Shown: positions 1 to 32,907, counted from the stretch's first letter. The stretch is DNA of 64,000 bases from Podarcis raffonei (GCF_027172205.1 NC_070614.1:3377001-3441000); one strand, 5' to 3'. Translations and numbers: made by a program. Notes: generated by a model not told the origin, from the letters alone.

Positions 1-845
1 GCCTATTTAGCTTAGAAGTTCAGAATGTTATGCTGTAATGAGTTTCTAACTCTCCCTCAGAAAATAATGTTCAATAAACGCCAAGAACTAGTGTGACCTG
101 TCACTCAGTCGCTGGAACAACCGCTGCATTTGTTATTGTTATTGTTATTGTTACATGTTATTGCTGGACAGTTATCAGGAAGTGCTCACCTACAACTGTA
201 TGCATGCACAGCCTAAACAAATAGCCAAAAAGAATTAAATGCTGATGAACTGATGAAAACGGTTATTTCATTTTGACAGTTGGCTTGGAGCAACAGTGGC
301 CAAGAAGCCAAATCTAGCCTTATCAGTCCCCAGTGATGTAGTGTAGAAAACCTTGTGTGGCAGGGGGGGGGGGAATCAATTTTCAGAAATACATCACTTC
401 AAAAATTAATTCCTAACACGATGAATGGATACAACCCCATTCAAACTGGGCAGTTTCAAAGCTGTAGTTAACTTCTTTAGATTATTATTAAAAAATGGAA
501 TGCACTGCTCTGCTTAAAAGCAGAATGTTAAATTTTCTATGCTTCATTTCCTTAACATTCATTCCATGTATGGTATTCTCATCTTAAAATATAAGTATTA
601 AATAAATACAACTGTACTTTACTAAATTGGTTTTTAATAAAATATTTCAGTTTACATGGCGTACCAGAATATTAATATACAGTAGTGAACTTTTCCTAGT
701 TCTACCACCTAAGGGGCTCACCCTACTTCAAGTTAAGTTGCTCAGAGGCAATTATAACATTACCATTAACACTGAAGGTGACCAGAAGAAACCCCCACAA
801 ATGCAGCCCAATCCCACTCACATTCCCTAAGAAACAAAGGTTACA
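1..845. other. AT-rich interval without a recognised gene
   Basis: I see no exon, tRNA or clear transposon end here. A short TTATTG-type simple repeat lies near 130-155 and a G homopolymer near 362-372. Short open frames (for example about 627-830 on plus) have no splice context or family resemblance. If the minus-strand first exon near 1.8 kb is real, this stretch is probably its first intron. Confidence 0.5.
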
Positions 846-849
846 AATA

Positions 850-1053
850 CAGTGGTACCCCTGGTTAAGAACTTCATTCGTTCTGGAGGTCCGTTCTTAA
901 CCTGGAAATCTTCTTAACACCACTTTAATGGGGCCTCCCACTGCCGCTGCACGATTTCTGTTCTCATCCTGAAGCAAAGTTCTTAACCCGAGGTACTATT
1001 TCTGGGTTAGCGGAGTCTGTAACCTGAAGCGTCTGTGACCCGAGGTACCACTG
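850..1053. mobile_element. Palindromic MITE with CAGTGGTACC ends
   Basis: The left end reads CAGTGGTACCCC and the right end reads GAGGTACCACTG, so the termini are inverted copies. The interior repeats the words 'ttcttaac' and 'cctgaagc'. Related copies lie at 12,187-12,326 and 41,350-41,589; the latter is flanked by TA on both sides. TA target use and CAGTGG ends suggest a non-autonomous Tc1/mariner-like element, but no transposase is present to settle the superfamily. Confidence 0.75.
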
Positions 1054-1599
1054 TCCCATGTAATGTAGTTTTGTGTTTTTATGTTGTGAACCTTGGGTGG
1101 TTAACAGCCGCCGCCACCGCAGGCCCTTAAAAACAACGGGCTTTCGTATTCATCTTTCCTTGGAGGCCAGCCTCCCTCTTCCCAAGGGGCCAGTTCCCAG
1201 TTCAGAGTGCGTGGCATCCTAAGGAGGGGAGCAGCGCTGGATTGGGGACACGCACAGGGCGGCAACGGGGCCCAAAACAGCAACACTGAACAGATCCGTT
1301 TGAAAAAGCAGCTGTACCAAAATGAATGATTGTGAAAATGAGGAATATTTGAGGGAGGGGCTGTCAAAGGTTGTCCTCGCCCAGGACGCGGACCCGGGTT
1401 TGAATCCCGCCCGGCCTCCCTCACAGGGTTCTTGTGGGGGCTAAATGCCCGGGAGCCCCGCCCGCCCCCCCCCCGGGAGCTCCTGGGCGGGAGAAAAGGG
1501 GCAGGAATGCGAAAGCAGTAATAATAAAAGCCATGGAAGCTCAAAATTTATACATGTGGAGAGAGAGAAACCTGAGGCGGGAGGAGGCGAGAAGGGGCC

Positions 1600-2100
1600 T
1601 GATCCTCCGCCGCCTCTTTCCCTCAGCCGCGCAGGAGGCGCCTGTCCCGCGAAGGTCACCTCTCGGCGCCCTTGCGCCTCCCTCCCTCTTTCTCTCTCTC
1701 TCCATTGCGCGCGCAGCGGGGGGGGGGGCGCCACTCACCATCCTCCGTGGCTGCGGGTGGCGGCTGCAGGTCGGCGGGCCCCTCTGGCGCGCGTGGACGG
1801 CGGCGCCCCTGGCGCAACTCAGGCGCTGGAGGGAGCGGAGCGAGCGGTACATGGCGGAGGCTGCGGAGGGGGGACGGAGAGGACGGAGTGGGCGGAGTTG
1901 CAGCCAATGGAGTGGAAGGAAAGGAGGGTTTCGCCCGCCCCCATGCTGCCTGCGCGAACCAATCAAGGAAACGGAGCAGGGCTTTAAAAAAAAAAAAGGC
2001 AAAAGGGGCGGGCTCGACGAGGACAGCCAATGAAACAGCGGCTTCGCGATGCGCCAGCTGCACTGAGCAGGCGCGGGAACAACTGTCGCAGCTTTCCAGC
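1600..2100 (-). promoter_or_regulatory. CpG-island promoter with three CCAAT boxes
   Basis: The block is very GC- and CpG-rich. CCAAT lies at 1904-1908, 1959-1963 and 2027-2031, and a GGGGCGGG GC box at 2005-2012. All three CCAATs read forward on plus, so they are inverted (ATTGG) and about 50-175 bp upstream relative to the minus-strand ATG at 1850-1852. Inverted CCAAT boxes bound by NF-Y are common in TATA-less housekeeping promoters. A plus-strand transcript from the same island is possible. Confidence 0.65.
1739..1852 (-). CDS. Putative first coding exon of an unidentified gene, presequence-like
   Basis: On minus, an ATG in good context (GCCGCCATGT) at 1850-1852 opens a 38-codon reading that ends exactly at a strong donor (ATG|GTGAGT, exon end at 1739), phase 0. 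The peptide begins MYRSLRSLQRLSC. It is rich in Arg, Ser and Ala and has no acidic residue, as expected of a mitochondrial targeting presequence. Position and orientation are those of PDCD6 in the human synteny block (downstream of SDHA, same strand). However, the known PDCD6 N-terminus is Gly/Pro/Tyr-rich and runs into an EF-hand, and does not match. It could be another gene, an alternative first exon, or a 5' UTR in which the final ATG before the donor is the real start. No later exon is in the window. Confidence 0.45.
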
Positions 2101-2134
2101 TGCGCTCCCTTCTGTCTGCCAGCCTGTCACAAAT

Positions 2135-2206
2135 TCCCTGGTGGTCTAGTGCTTAGGATTCGGCGCTCTCACCGCTGCAGCATGGGTTCGATTCCTGGTC
2201 AGGGAA
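2135..2206 (+). pseudogene. tRNA-Glu(CTC)-like sequence, probably a decayed tRNA
   Basis: The 72 bp run from TCCCTGGTGGTCTAG to GGTCAGGGAA and align throughout with vertebrate tRNA-Glu-CTC, with anticodon loop CTCTCAC. The acceptor stem is intact. The D-loop GG is GC, which should disturb the G19-C56 contact. The T-stem 5' strand is ATGGG opposite CCTGG, giving one mismatch and two wobble pairs. No TTTT terminator follows closely. These changes favour a pseudogene, though marginal function is possible. A Sauria-type SINE starts about 11 bp downstream. Confidence 0.75.
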
Positions 2207-2217
2207 CACTTCTTTGG

Positions 2218-2541
2218 GATGTGGGTGGCACTGTGGTCCAAGCCACTGAGCCTCTTGGGCTTCCCGACGTTCTTCTGCCTAGCTTCTGCCAGCCTAGCAG
2301 TTCAAAAGCACACCGGCGCAAGTAGATAGATGTACCACTGTGGCGGGAAGGTAAACAGTGTTTCTGTGCACCCTGGTTTCTCTCAGGGTGTTTTGTTGCA
2401 CCAGAAGTCCTGCTGGCCACATGACCCAGAAAGCCGTCTGTGGACAAATGCCGTCTCCCTCAGCCTGAAACGAGATGAGCGTCATAACCCCATAGTCGCC
2501 TTCGACTGGACTTAGCCGTCCAGGGGTCCTTTACCTTTACC
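2218..2541 (+). mobile_element. Sauria-type tRNA-derived SINE
   Basis: The 5' part has the Sauria SINE head (GTGGCACTGTGGTCCAAGCC). It is followed by the conserved words 'cctagcagttc', 'gcaagtagata' and 'ggcgggaaggtaaac', and ends with the diagnostic tail CCTTTACCTTTACC, the complement of GGTAAAGGTAAAGG. The copy is diverged and the B-box region is damaged, so it is not young. Confidence 0.85.
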
Positions 2542-2761
2542 AATTCCTTCCACCTGTTGCAAAAACGGTGGTCCTCCCTGTGTATCGTTATATTTGAATT
2601 TGAAGCAAAGGCCATCATTTAGTTTAGGTTCCCCCCCCCCTCCGTTTATGGTTTTCTTGCTTCCTATACTACTATTGCTGTCAGTTCTCTTCTGTAACTA
2701 AAGGGGGGGGGAAGTACTAGATGCAGAAGCTGTTTCACAACTAACTGCTTGTTAAATCACT

Positions 2762-2885
2762 TTGGGTTCCCCAGGCAAGACAAAGCCGCCCTGAGACCTC
2801 TGGAAATTCAATAAATTTCAATAAAATTCAATAAATAATAAATTCAATAATAAAGCAACTAACAAATTAAATAAATAATAACTTG
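2762..2885 (+). mobile_element. LINE 3' end (L2/CR1 group)
   Basis: A 'gccgccctgagacctctgg' motif followed by 'aattcaataaa' iterations is the usual 3' terminus of reptilian L2/CR1-group LINEs. Only the tail is recognisable. Confidence 0.6.
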
Positions 2886-2984
2886 TAGTTGGGTTCAGAT
2901 CCCAACATGGCAGAAAATAGTAAAAAGGCATTTTAACTTCACTATGCCTAAAGTTAATCAACTACCTTACCCCATGTGCCCACT

Positions 2985-3308
2985 TTGATTGGCAGAACTG
3001 GCACTGCTGCAGGTGCCACATAATACCAGTTCTGCATTTGCAGCACCTGCACTTTGGAACTCCCTGCCTATTGAAATCCAGCACTGTACGCTTCACTGAA
3101 CACTTTTTGGCACCTGCTGAAAGCATCCATTTTTAGGCAAGTCTACCCAGATGCTTGAGGTGTAGTTTAATGTTTTAATAATTTTAACTTTTTGTATGTT
3201 TTAATGTATTGTTTTTTCTTGATTTATCTTTTTGTAAACTGCTTTGAGGTTGTTGTTTTTTACAATCAAGTGGTGTATAAATTTTATGAAATATAAAATT
3301 AAAATAAA
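2985..3308 (+). mobile_element. LINE 3' fragment (L2/CR1 group)
   Basis: The stretch 'ctttggaactccctgcctattgaaatc' translates to the ALWNSLP-like motif near the C-terminus of L2-type ORF2. It is followed by an untranslated tail with 'gtaaactgctttgagg' and 'tggtgtataaattttat'. Old fragment. Confidence 0.6.
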
Positions 3309-3820
3309 GGCTGTTGTATAAGCAACCATGTCCTTATTTTTCAGTGCAATCGTTTGCCTGTTTGAGCAGGAAACCACAATTGAGTTCAACAGGGTTTATG
3401 TCCAGGCAAATGACTAGAAATTTGCAGCCCTGTTCTTAAGGGAGTCTGCTGCTCTTCCCATATTTCATCTTATGGCAGAGACCCACACAGGTTTTATTTC
3501 CATTTTATTTTTATTTGCTCCACTGATTGCTTTTCAGAGCCAAGCTCTCAAACCAATATCCAGAAAGAAATAAAACAGAACCCTAGGCAGGGTATAAAGC
3601 ACATAGTAAATACAGACAAGAAGTAGGTGCGTGAGAGATACTGAATTGGATTACCAAAACTATCTTAAGGAAGGGCAGTGGTAAAAATAATTTTAAGGAC
3701 TTACTGAATGCCAGAATGGAAGGGGCCAAGCAAATGTTAACTGGAAGAGTGTTCAGCAACTGGAACCTAACAGATCTTACCAGCTAGCATATCAAGTAGG
3801 ACCTCAATCTTACATGACAT

Positions 3821-3821
3821 A

Positions 3822-3857
<36 letters not shown>
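3821..3857. repeat. (AAT)n microsatellite
   Basis: About twelve AAT units, placed at the 3' terminus of the adjacent minus-strand LINE tail, where such repeats usually arise. Confidence 0.95.
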
Positions 3858-3858
<1 letters not shown>

Positions 3859-3988
3859 TTTTATTTGTATCCCGCCCTCTCTGGCCAAGACTGGGCTCAG
3901 GGCGGCTTCCATCAAATATATAACACTGGTATGAAATCAAACAAAAATTACCTCCTAAAAATAAGCCAGGATCAAATTAAAATCTAAT
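3858..3988 (-). mobile_element. LINE 3' tail, interrupted by the TIR element at 3,991
   Basis: The reverse complement of 'tcccgccctctctggcc' and 'gggctcagggcggcttcc' matches the 3' UTR of L2/CR1-group LINEs on minus. The likely continuation is the minus-strand ORF2 fragment at 5,766-6,540, split by the transposon in between. Confidence 0.6.
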
Positions 3989-3990
3989 TA

Positions 3991-5763
3991 CCGTATTTTT
4001 CGCTCTATAACACGCACCTGACCGTAACACGCACGTAGTTTTTAGAGGAGGAAAACAAGAAAAAAATATTCTAAACGAAACAGTGGATGTATGATTTTTG
4101 TGGTTCATGCTGTGGCCACAGACATGTGATCTGACGGTGAGTTTGGGGTAGCCCAATGCAAAAATCCTGAGGATCCATGTGGATCCATGCTTTGTAACCA
4201 CGTTTTTGCGCCATTGCGGCCCCATGAAACAGTGGGTGCGTGTGTTTTTTGGTGCAGGCTGTAGCCATGGATATGCTATGTGATCTGATGGTGAATTTGG
4301 GGTGACCTAGTGCAAAAATCCTGAGGATCCATGTGGATCCGTGCTTTGTAACCACATTTTAAGTGGGGAGGGAAGGAAAAGAACTCAAGGAGCACGCGTG
4401 GGGGGGTGTGGAGAAGGATGCTACTAATAATGCAGGAGAGGCTCCTCTCCGGCTTTGCTCCTTTAGAACAAGCAGGCTCTGCGTCTCTCCCTCCTCCCCG
4501 GCAAGGAAACCATGATAGTAACCACTCTGAGACAAATCAAGAAAAATTGCGACCAACACTCTCCCCCAACAAGCGCAGTGAGGTCAAAACACACACACAC
4601 AGAGAGAACTGGCCCTAAAGTCGCAGGGCGCTGGAAGTCGCAGGGGCGCTGGGGGAGTGAACGGGAAGCAAGAGAAGGAGAAGGAGCCCTCACACACAGA
4701 GAGAAACACAGAGTGTCAATTCTAAAGTCGCAGGGGCGCAGGGAGAGTGAACGGAAGCAAGAGAAGGAGAAGGAGCCCTGACACACACAGAGACACACAG
4801 AGTGTCAATTCTAAAGTCGCAGGGGTGCAGGGAGAGTGAACGGGAAGCAAGAGAAGGAGAAGGAGCCCTCACACACAGAGAGACACACAGAGTGTCAATT
4901 CTAAAGTCGCAGGGGCACAGGGAGAGTGAACGGAAGCAAGAGAAGGAGAAGGAGCCCTGACACACACACAGACACACAGAGTGTCAATTCTAAAGTCGCA
5001 GGGGCGCAGGGAGAGTGAACGGGAAGCAAGAGAAGGAGAAGGAGCCCTCACACACAGAGAGACACACAGAGTGTCAATTCTAAAGTCGGAGGGGCGCAGG
5101 GAGAGTGAACGGAAGCAAGAGAAGGAGAAGGAGCCCTCACACACACACACAGACACACAGAGTGTCAATTCCAAAGTCGCAGGGGCGCAGGGAGAGTGAA
5201 CTGAAGCAAGAGAAGGAGAAGGAGCCCTCTCACACACACACAGACACACAGAGTGTCAATTCTAAAGTCGGAGGGAGAGCGCAGGGGCGCAGGGAGAGTG
5301 AACGGGAAGCAGGAGGAGGAGAACGATAGCTCAAGCACACACACACACACAGCCCCTACAGTGGCTAATCCAAAATCGGACAGCAAAAAACTGCAGGCAG
5401 GGACAGAGAGCACGGGGTTGTTTTAAAGCAGCCAACCCCGCTCTGCTTCTCTCCCTCCTCCCGGCTAGGCTGGCTGAAAAGCTTTGCTGCTACTTAGCAG
5501 CTCAGTGGGGAGGAGAGAGGAACATAGAGGACAGGGTTGTTTTAAAGCAGCCAACCCCGCTCTGTTTCTCTCCCTCCTCCCCGGCTCCACTAGCTGACAG
5601 GAGCCGCTTACACCAGCTTTGCTGTTTCAAAGCGAGCCACGGACTGCTCACAACTGCAGCAGATTCCCCCGCCATCTGTAGGCATTCGCTTCATAACACG
5701 CACAGACATTTCCCCTTACTTTCTAGGAGGAAAAATCTGCGTGTTATGGAGCGAAATTTACGG
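3991..5763. mobile_element. TIR element flanked by TA duplication
   Basis: The left terminus CCGTATTTTTCGCTC and the reverse complement of the right terminus (CCGTAAATTTCGCTC) are inverted copies. TA flanks both sides (3989-3990 and 5764-5765). No transposase frame is visible, so this is a non-autonomous DNA element of about 1.8 kb. The first 370 bp and other segments recur at 28,195-28,940. A third element with similar ends but a different interior lies at 27,223-27,692. The superfamily is uncertain. Confidence 0.8.
4617..5325. repeat. About 90-bp minisatellite inside the TIR element
   Basis: The word GTGTCAATTC recurs at 4713, 4802, 4892, 4981, 5071, 5162 and 5253, spacings of 89, 90, 89, 90, 91 and 91 bp. 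Each unit has a CACACAGAGA stretch, 'taaagtcgcaggggcgcag' and 'aagcaagagaaggagaagg'. The first five units alternate between 'acggaagc' and 'acgggaagc', so a dimer of about 179 bp is the likely unit of expansion. Long low-complexity frames open on minus because 90 bp is a multiple of three; they are not genes. Confidence 0.95.
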
Positions 5764-5765
5764 TA

Positions 5766-6540
5766 GATGGCTTTCCGCAGGATTAGGGTTGGGAACAGTA
5801 AATGTTCATTAGGCTTAACTGTTTACGCTGTTCTTATATGGGCCTGTGAGAATGCTGGGAGGCCTCTTTCATACTAGTTCTTATACAAAAAGAGAAGGGG
5901 AGTCAGGCTGAGCCCTGACCGAAGGCCTGGCAGAACAACTCTGTCTTACAGGCCCTGCGGAAAGATGTCAAATCCCACAGGGCCCTGATCTCTTGTGGCA
6001 GAGGGTTCCACTAGGCCAGGCCAGCCTAATCTCTCAGGGGCCCGGGATCTCCAAGCTGTTGTTATTTGCAGACCATAAGGTCCTCCGTGGGTGCATACCA
6101 GGAGAGGCAGTCCCGTAGGTGCGAGGGTCCTAGGCCGTATAGGGCTTTAAAGGTTAAAACTAGACCTTAAACCCGATCCTGTACTCCACTGGGAGCCAGT
6201 AAAGCTGGTATAACACTGAATGAATGTGATCCCGCAGCGAATACCCCATATGGAGTCTCGCCGTGGCATTCTGCACCCGCTGGAGTTTCTGGGTCAGCTT
6301 CAAGGAGTGAATTACAATAATCAAGCCTGGAGGTGACCGTCGCATGGATCAGAGTGGCGAGATCAGGGTGAGAGAGGTAAGGGACCAACTGCTTAGCACG
6401 GCAGAGATGGAAAAATGCCGCCTTTGTTGTAGCTGCAACCTGCAACTCCATAGAAAGGGAGGCGTCGATGATTACACCCAAACTCTTGACAGAAGGCACT
6501 GGCGCTAATTGCGCACCCGCAAGAGATGGGAGTCATAAAG
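5766..6540 (-). mobile_element. L2-group LINE ORF2 C-terminal fragment
   Basis: Minus-strand translation gives VKSLGVIIDASLSME, LATLIHATVTSRLDYCNSLL, KLQRVQNATARL and LYQLYWLPVEYRI. These are the ordered C-terminal motifs of L2/CR1-type ORF2 after the reverse transcriptase domain. Frames are broken. It probably formed one insertion with the tail at 3,858-3,988. Confidence 0.85.
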
Positions 6541-6584
6541 GAGCAAACAGTCCTTTAGGTAACCCAGTCCCAAACTGTTTAGGG

Positions 6585-6716
6585 CAAGCTTCCTCAATCT
6601 TAGCCCTCCAGATGTTTTGAGACTACAATTCCCATCATCCCTGACCATCATCCTAGCTAGGGTTCTTGGGAGTTGTAGGCCAGAAACATCTGGAGGACCG
6701 AGCTTGAGGAAGCCTG
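6585..6716. mobile_element. hAT-type palindromic MITE
   Basis: The 132-bp fold-back has arms 'ctccagatgttttgagacta' and its complement. The flanks are GTTTAGGG (6577-6584) and GTTTAGAG (6717-6724), an 8-bp duplication with one mismatch, as hAT elements make. Related copies are at 19,586-19,719, 36,215-36,358 and 53,868-53,930. Confidence 0.85.
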
Positions 6717-6724
6717 GTTTAGAG

Positions 6725-7245
6725 CCTTAAAGATTAATACGAATGCATTGAGTTGGGCCTAGAAATACAATGCAACAACAGAAATGTGTTCAAACCTTCT
6801 GGCCCTCATTAGCATCCCAACAGTTGCATTTTTCACCAGTTAGTTTCTGAGCTGCTTTCAGAAGCTGCCTCACATAAAGGGCATTGCAGCAGTCCAATCT
6901 GAAGGCAAGGAGAGCATGAGCGACCAGGACCAGGTCCTACCACTCCAGATGGGGCCTGAGCTGCGCTACTGGCTATTGCCCTACCTGTGCCTCTCCAGAA
7001 AGCAGTGAGTTCAAGAGCAGTTCCAAGATGTATACCTGGTCCTTCAGGTGTTTCACAAGTGTCCCAGACTCCCTGGGAGTTGTAGGTGGAAAAGAAAGGT
7101 AAAGGTGTGTACTATGAGCATTTTGATGGCAACACATCCCAAATATTCAATGACTTCCCCCAGCTGTTTCATGTAGATGTTGAGGAGTATTGGGGATAAC
7201 ATGGATGCCACAAGGCAGAGGTAATGGGTGGCACAGAACACCCAG
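6725..7245 (-). mobile_element. L2-group LINE fragment with RT motif
   Basis: Minus-strand translation contains SPILLNIYMKQLGEVI, the conserved segment just before the YADD box of L2-type reverse transcriptase. Decayed downstream coding sequence follows toward 6,725. It covers consensus sequence also present in the fragment at 5,766-6,540, so it is a separate copy in the same orientation. Confidence 0.75.
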
Positions 7246-7249
7246 CTTT

Positions 7250-7900
7250 ATCACTTAAACATAAAGCCAGCTATTTTCTCTTTCTCCACCAACCCAACAT
7301 TGTGTAACATCCAGCCTGATGGAAAAGTTCTGGGAAACTCTCACTACAGTGTGAAATTTTGGTGGATCTTCATAAAAGGTATTGTCTTACTCTGAATTTT
7401 AATTATGCAGTATAAATAGCTTAAATAAAAGATAGGTGCAAATGCTCCATTTATAAATATAGCATTTTCTCTCTCCAGAGCAAGCATCTCAGAAAGTGTG
7501 TTTGGGAGGGTACCAAACCAATCAGTCAAATATGTTCTTCTCAGCCCTTGTGGTGTGGAACCTCTCTTTGGCCAGTAGTCCATCATGGTACAATATTGCA
7601 AGCCTTTTCTGAAGACATCATCTGTGTAGCCAGCCATTCACTTCTGGTATTCATTCTCTTTTTAGCCCAAAACCTTCAGCAGGAAGGAGTAACAAACCAC
7701 CAACGGTGTGCTACCAAGAGCCTCATATTCACTTGCAGTGTGTTCAAAGCCAAGTGTGGCAGTACCATTTTTCCTGATGTGAATCAGCAGAAAGGGCTAA
7801 CAGTCAGTGGGCTTGATAAGCTTTCCAGTACATCCTAGATGTATATACCAGAGAGACAGCAAACCTCACTTATAAGTTGTATGCAGTTTTAACAAGAACA
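7250..7900. other. Interval without a recognised feature
   Basis: Unique-looking AT-rich sequence. Short frames on both strands overlap each other and have no family resemblance or splice context. Confidence 0.4.
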
Positions 7901-7904
7901 GTTG

Positions 7905-7995
7905 TTATTGTTGTTATTGTTGTTGTTATACCCCACCCATCTGGCTGGGTTTCCCCAGCCACTCTGGGTGGCTTCTAGCAAAATATAAAAGTATA
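7905..7995 (-). mobile_element. LINE 3' tail with TTG/TTA repeat
   Basis: 'taccccacccatctggctgg' and 'gccactctgggtggcttcta' form the complement of the tail seen on plus at 53,500-53,560. This is the 3' end of an L2/CR1-group LINE on minus. Confidence 0.75.
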
Positions 7996-8121
7996 ATAAA
8001 ACATCAAATATTAGAAACTTCACGATACAGGGCTGTATTGGGAATTTATACAATTAAGCCTCTTTTTTCATAATTTCCCCATGAATTTTTGTATTTTAAG
8101 CTTTTATTTGTGAACTAAGAC

Positions 8122-8461
8122 GCGGGTGGCGCTGTGGGTTAAACCAAAGAGCCTAGGACTTGCCAATCAGAAGGTCGGCGGTTCGAATCCCCGCAATGGG
8201 GTGAGCTCCCATTGCTTGATCCCTGCTCCTGCCAACCTAGCAGTTCGAAAGCACATCAAAGTGCAAGTAGATAAATAGGTACCACTCAGGCGGGAAGGTA
8301 AACAGCGCTGCTCTGGTTCGCCAGAAGCAGCTTAGTCATGCTGGCGACATGACCCGGAAGCTGCACGCCGGCTCCCTCGGCCAATAAAGCGAGATGAGCA
8401 CCGCAACCCAGAGTTGGCCACGACTGGACCTAGTGGTCAGGAGGGGTCCCTTTACCTTTAC
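8122..8461 (+). mobile_element. Sauria-type SINE with target-site duplication
   Basis: Full-length copy. The tRNA-derived head has A-box-like 'tggcgctgtgggtt' and B-box 'ggttcgaatcc', then the body ('cctagcagttcgaaagcac', 'gcaagtagataaataggtac'), then the CCTTTACCTTTACC tail. CTAAGAC flanks both sides (8115-8121 and 8462-8468). Low divergence and the clean duplication suggest a fairly recent insertion. It lies downstream of the SDHA 3' end. Confidence 0.92.
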
Positions 8462-9365
8462 CTAAGACATGTATAGCCAGAGACGTGTGTATAAAATATT
8501 TATGTTCTACTATTTCTGGGGTGTTCTTGGATTCTGCATAAAAGGGGACTCCATCTCCTTTTAAACATCTTCAGAGAGGCAGGGGTGAATAAAAAGCATG
8601 TTTGCACTAAAGATATCTGGAATTCTTACTCATGGAGAAAAGCCCTCTGGAAAGAAATTACTCCGCATATGCTAAAATTCTAATTACAAAAAATTAATCT
8701 GTGAAATCCAAGAACACACACATGTTGAACAACATTAATGGAGAAATTGATAGAACTGTTTCAGTGCTGGCACACGCTGTACTTATATTCTTGTCCTATT
8801 TAATGTGCTGGATTTTTACAAATACAAAGTAAATACATAATATGCACACTTGTCAATGAAATCAGAAAGCAGTTAGGAAAACTTTGTTTCAGATTTTTCA
8901 GATGATACTGATACGACAGTACTGAAGCATCTGAAAGAATATCCATCTATACATCGTGACCCTTTTCAGAGACACACTCCAAACAAAGAATGCCTTACAA
9001 AGAATGCCAGATATACAACTTTCAATTCTCAACAGTGTATTATTCACCTAGGTAAAGATATTTAAGGGAGAGAGAGCTGGATTCTTTAAATTTTTAGTGT
9101 CTGCCAACAGACAGAAAAGTCCTACCAAGCTTTTATGGATCTGCTATGATATTTGGTTTAGGCTTGACACTGTTCACAAGTTATAGTTGCAGCAACTGTG
9201 ATTTAAGTAAGTAATGTGAACTGTAAAATGTAGAGAATTATAAAGTTCTAAGACCACAATCCAAAAGTTAAGTGCACTTAAACCCTTTCATTTCAATGGG
9301 TGTAAGTACTTCCAACTATTGGATAAATGCTGCTGTTTCTCTTAACCACCATACTGCATTTACTC

Positions 9366-9371
9366 TTTTAA
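9366..9371 (-). terminator. Candidate SDHA polyadenylation signal (ATTAAA)
   Basis: TTTAAT on plus reads ATTAAA on minus, about 320 nt past the SDHA stop, a plausible 3' UTR length for this gene. A second ATTAAA lies near 8797-8802. I see no AATAAA in the interval. Confidence 0.35.
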
Positions 9372-9686
9372 TGTATCACTCTAAGAAAGTCAATACAAAA
9401 TTGCACAGTCAAAATAAAGGTAATACATACGAATTGCATGCAGAGCTCCAGCTACTTAGAGAAACCTACAAACTCAAGCAGAGACAATATGAGATTACTT
9501 TGCGGCATGAGCTCTGTATTGCCATGATATATTAACGCATGAAGCAATGGGCCAATATACTAAGCTTCCTGGATTCTGCTGCAAATGAAGATTCTCTCAA
9601 ACTTAATGCATTACAGTTGTCTAGTAGTAAGCTGCATGATGTTCACTTCTGTACCAGGAAACTTACAAGGAACTCAGTGATAGTCA

Positions 9687-32555
<22,869 letters not shown>

Positions 32556-32601
32556 TTCGCACCGGCCCTCAGAAACTAGGCCGGGCAGAGAGCGGGCTTA
32601 C

Positions 32602-32613
32602 TGCGCCTGCGCA
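32602..32613. promoter_or_regulatory. NRF-1-like site, SDHA-proximal
   Basis: TGCGCCTGCGCA fits the YGCGCAYGCGCR consensus with a single central deviation. It lies 47 bp upstream of the SDHA ATG. Confidence 0.6.
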
Positions 32614-32907
32614 CGAGAAACGGGGGAAGGTCGCCCTGACGGAACAATCGTGGAGCGCGGGCGGGAGGAACCAACCAACCGGAGAGGGGGGGCAAGCGGG
32701 AGCTTTCAAAGGCACCTCACGGTCTAAAGGAACAGAGACGCGAAATGCCTTTCTCGGTTCCCCCAAAGAGGAAAAGTATGCCTGCCTAGTGCTCTTTTGT
32801 ACTCGAAAGAGTTTCCGAGGGGGGAAATAATCATTATCATCATCCTCCCCCTTGTCCTCACAGCGATGGTTCGTTCCAAGAGCGGGGCGGGGCTTGAAAG
32901 GGCACCT

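Noticed and set aside
1739-1852. Naming the orphan exon PDCD6
   Set aside because: Position and strand fit, but the peptide lacks the Gly/Pro/Tyr-rich start and the LWNVFQR segment expected for PDCD6.
1434-2325. Overlapping frames of 100-217 codons on both strands of the 5' CpG island
   Set aside because: High GC content removes stop codons. Only the 38-codon minus-strand frame has both a start context and a matching donor.
4617-5325. CRISPR-like regular repeat spacing
   Set aside because: Units are contiguous tandem copies of about 90 bp with no unique spacers, in a vertebrate genome.
4463-5413. Several long minus-strand frames rich in Cys, Val, Ser and Leu (70-126 codons)
   Set aside because: They are readings of the 90-bp minisatellite; the unit length is a multiple of three, so any stop-free phase stays open. 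No gene signals.
6160-7241. Reverse-transcriptase-like frames as a retrovirus-like fossil
   Set aside because: Motif set and 3' tails are those of L2-type non-LTR LINEs; no LTRs or protease/integrase sequence seen.
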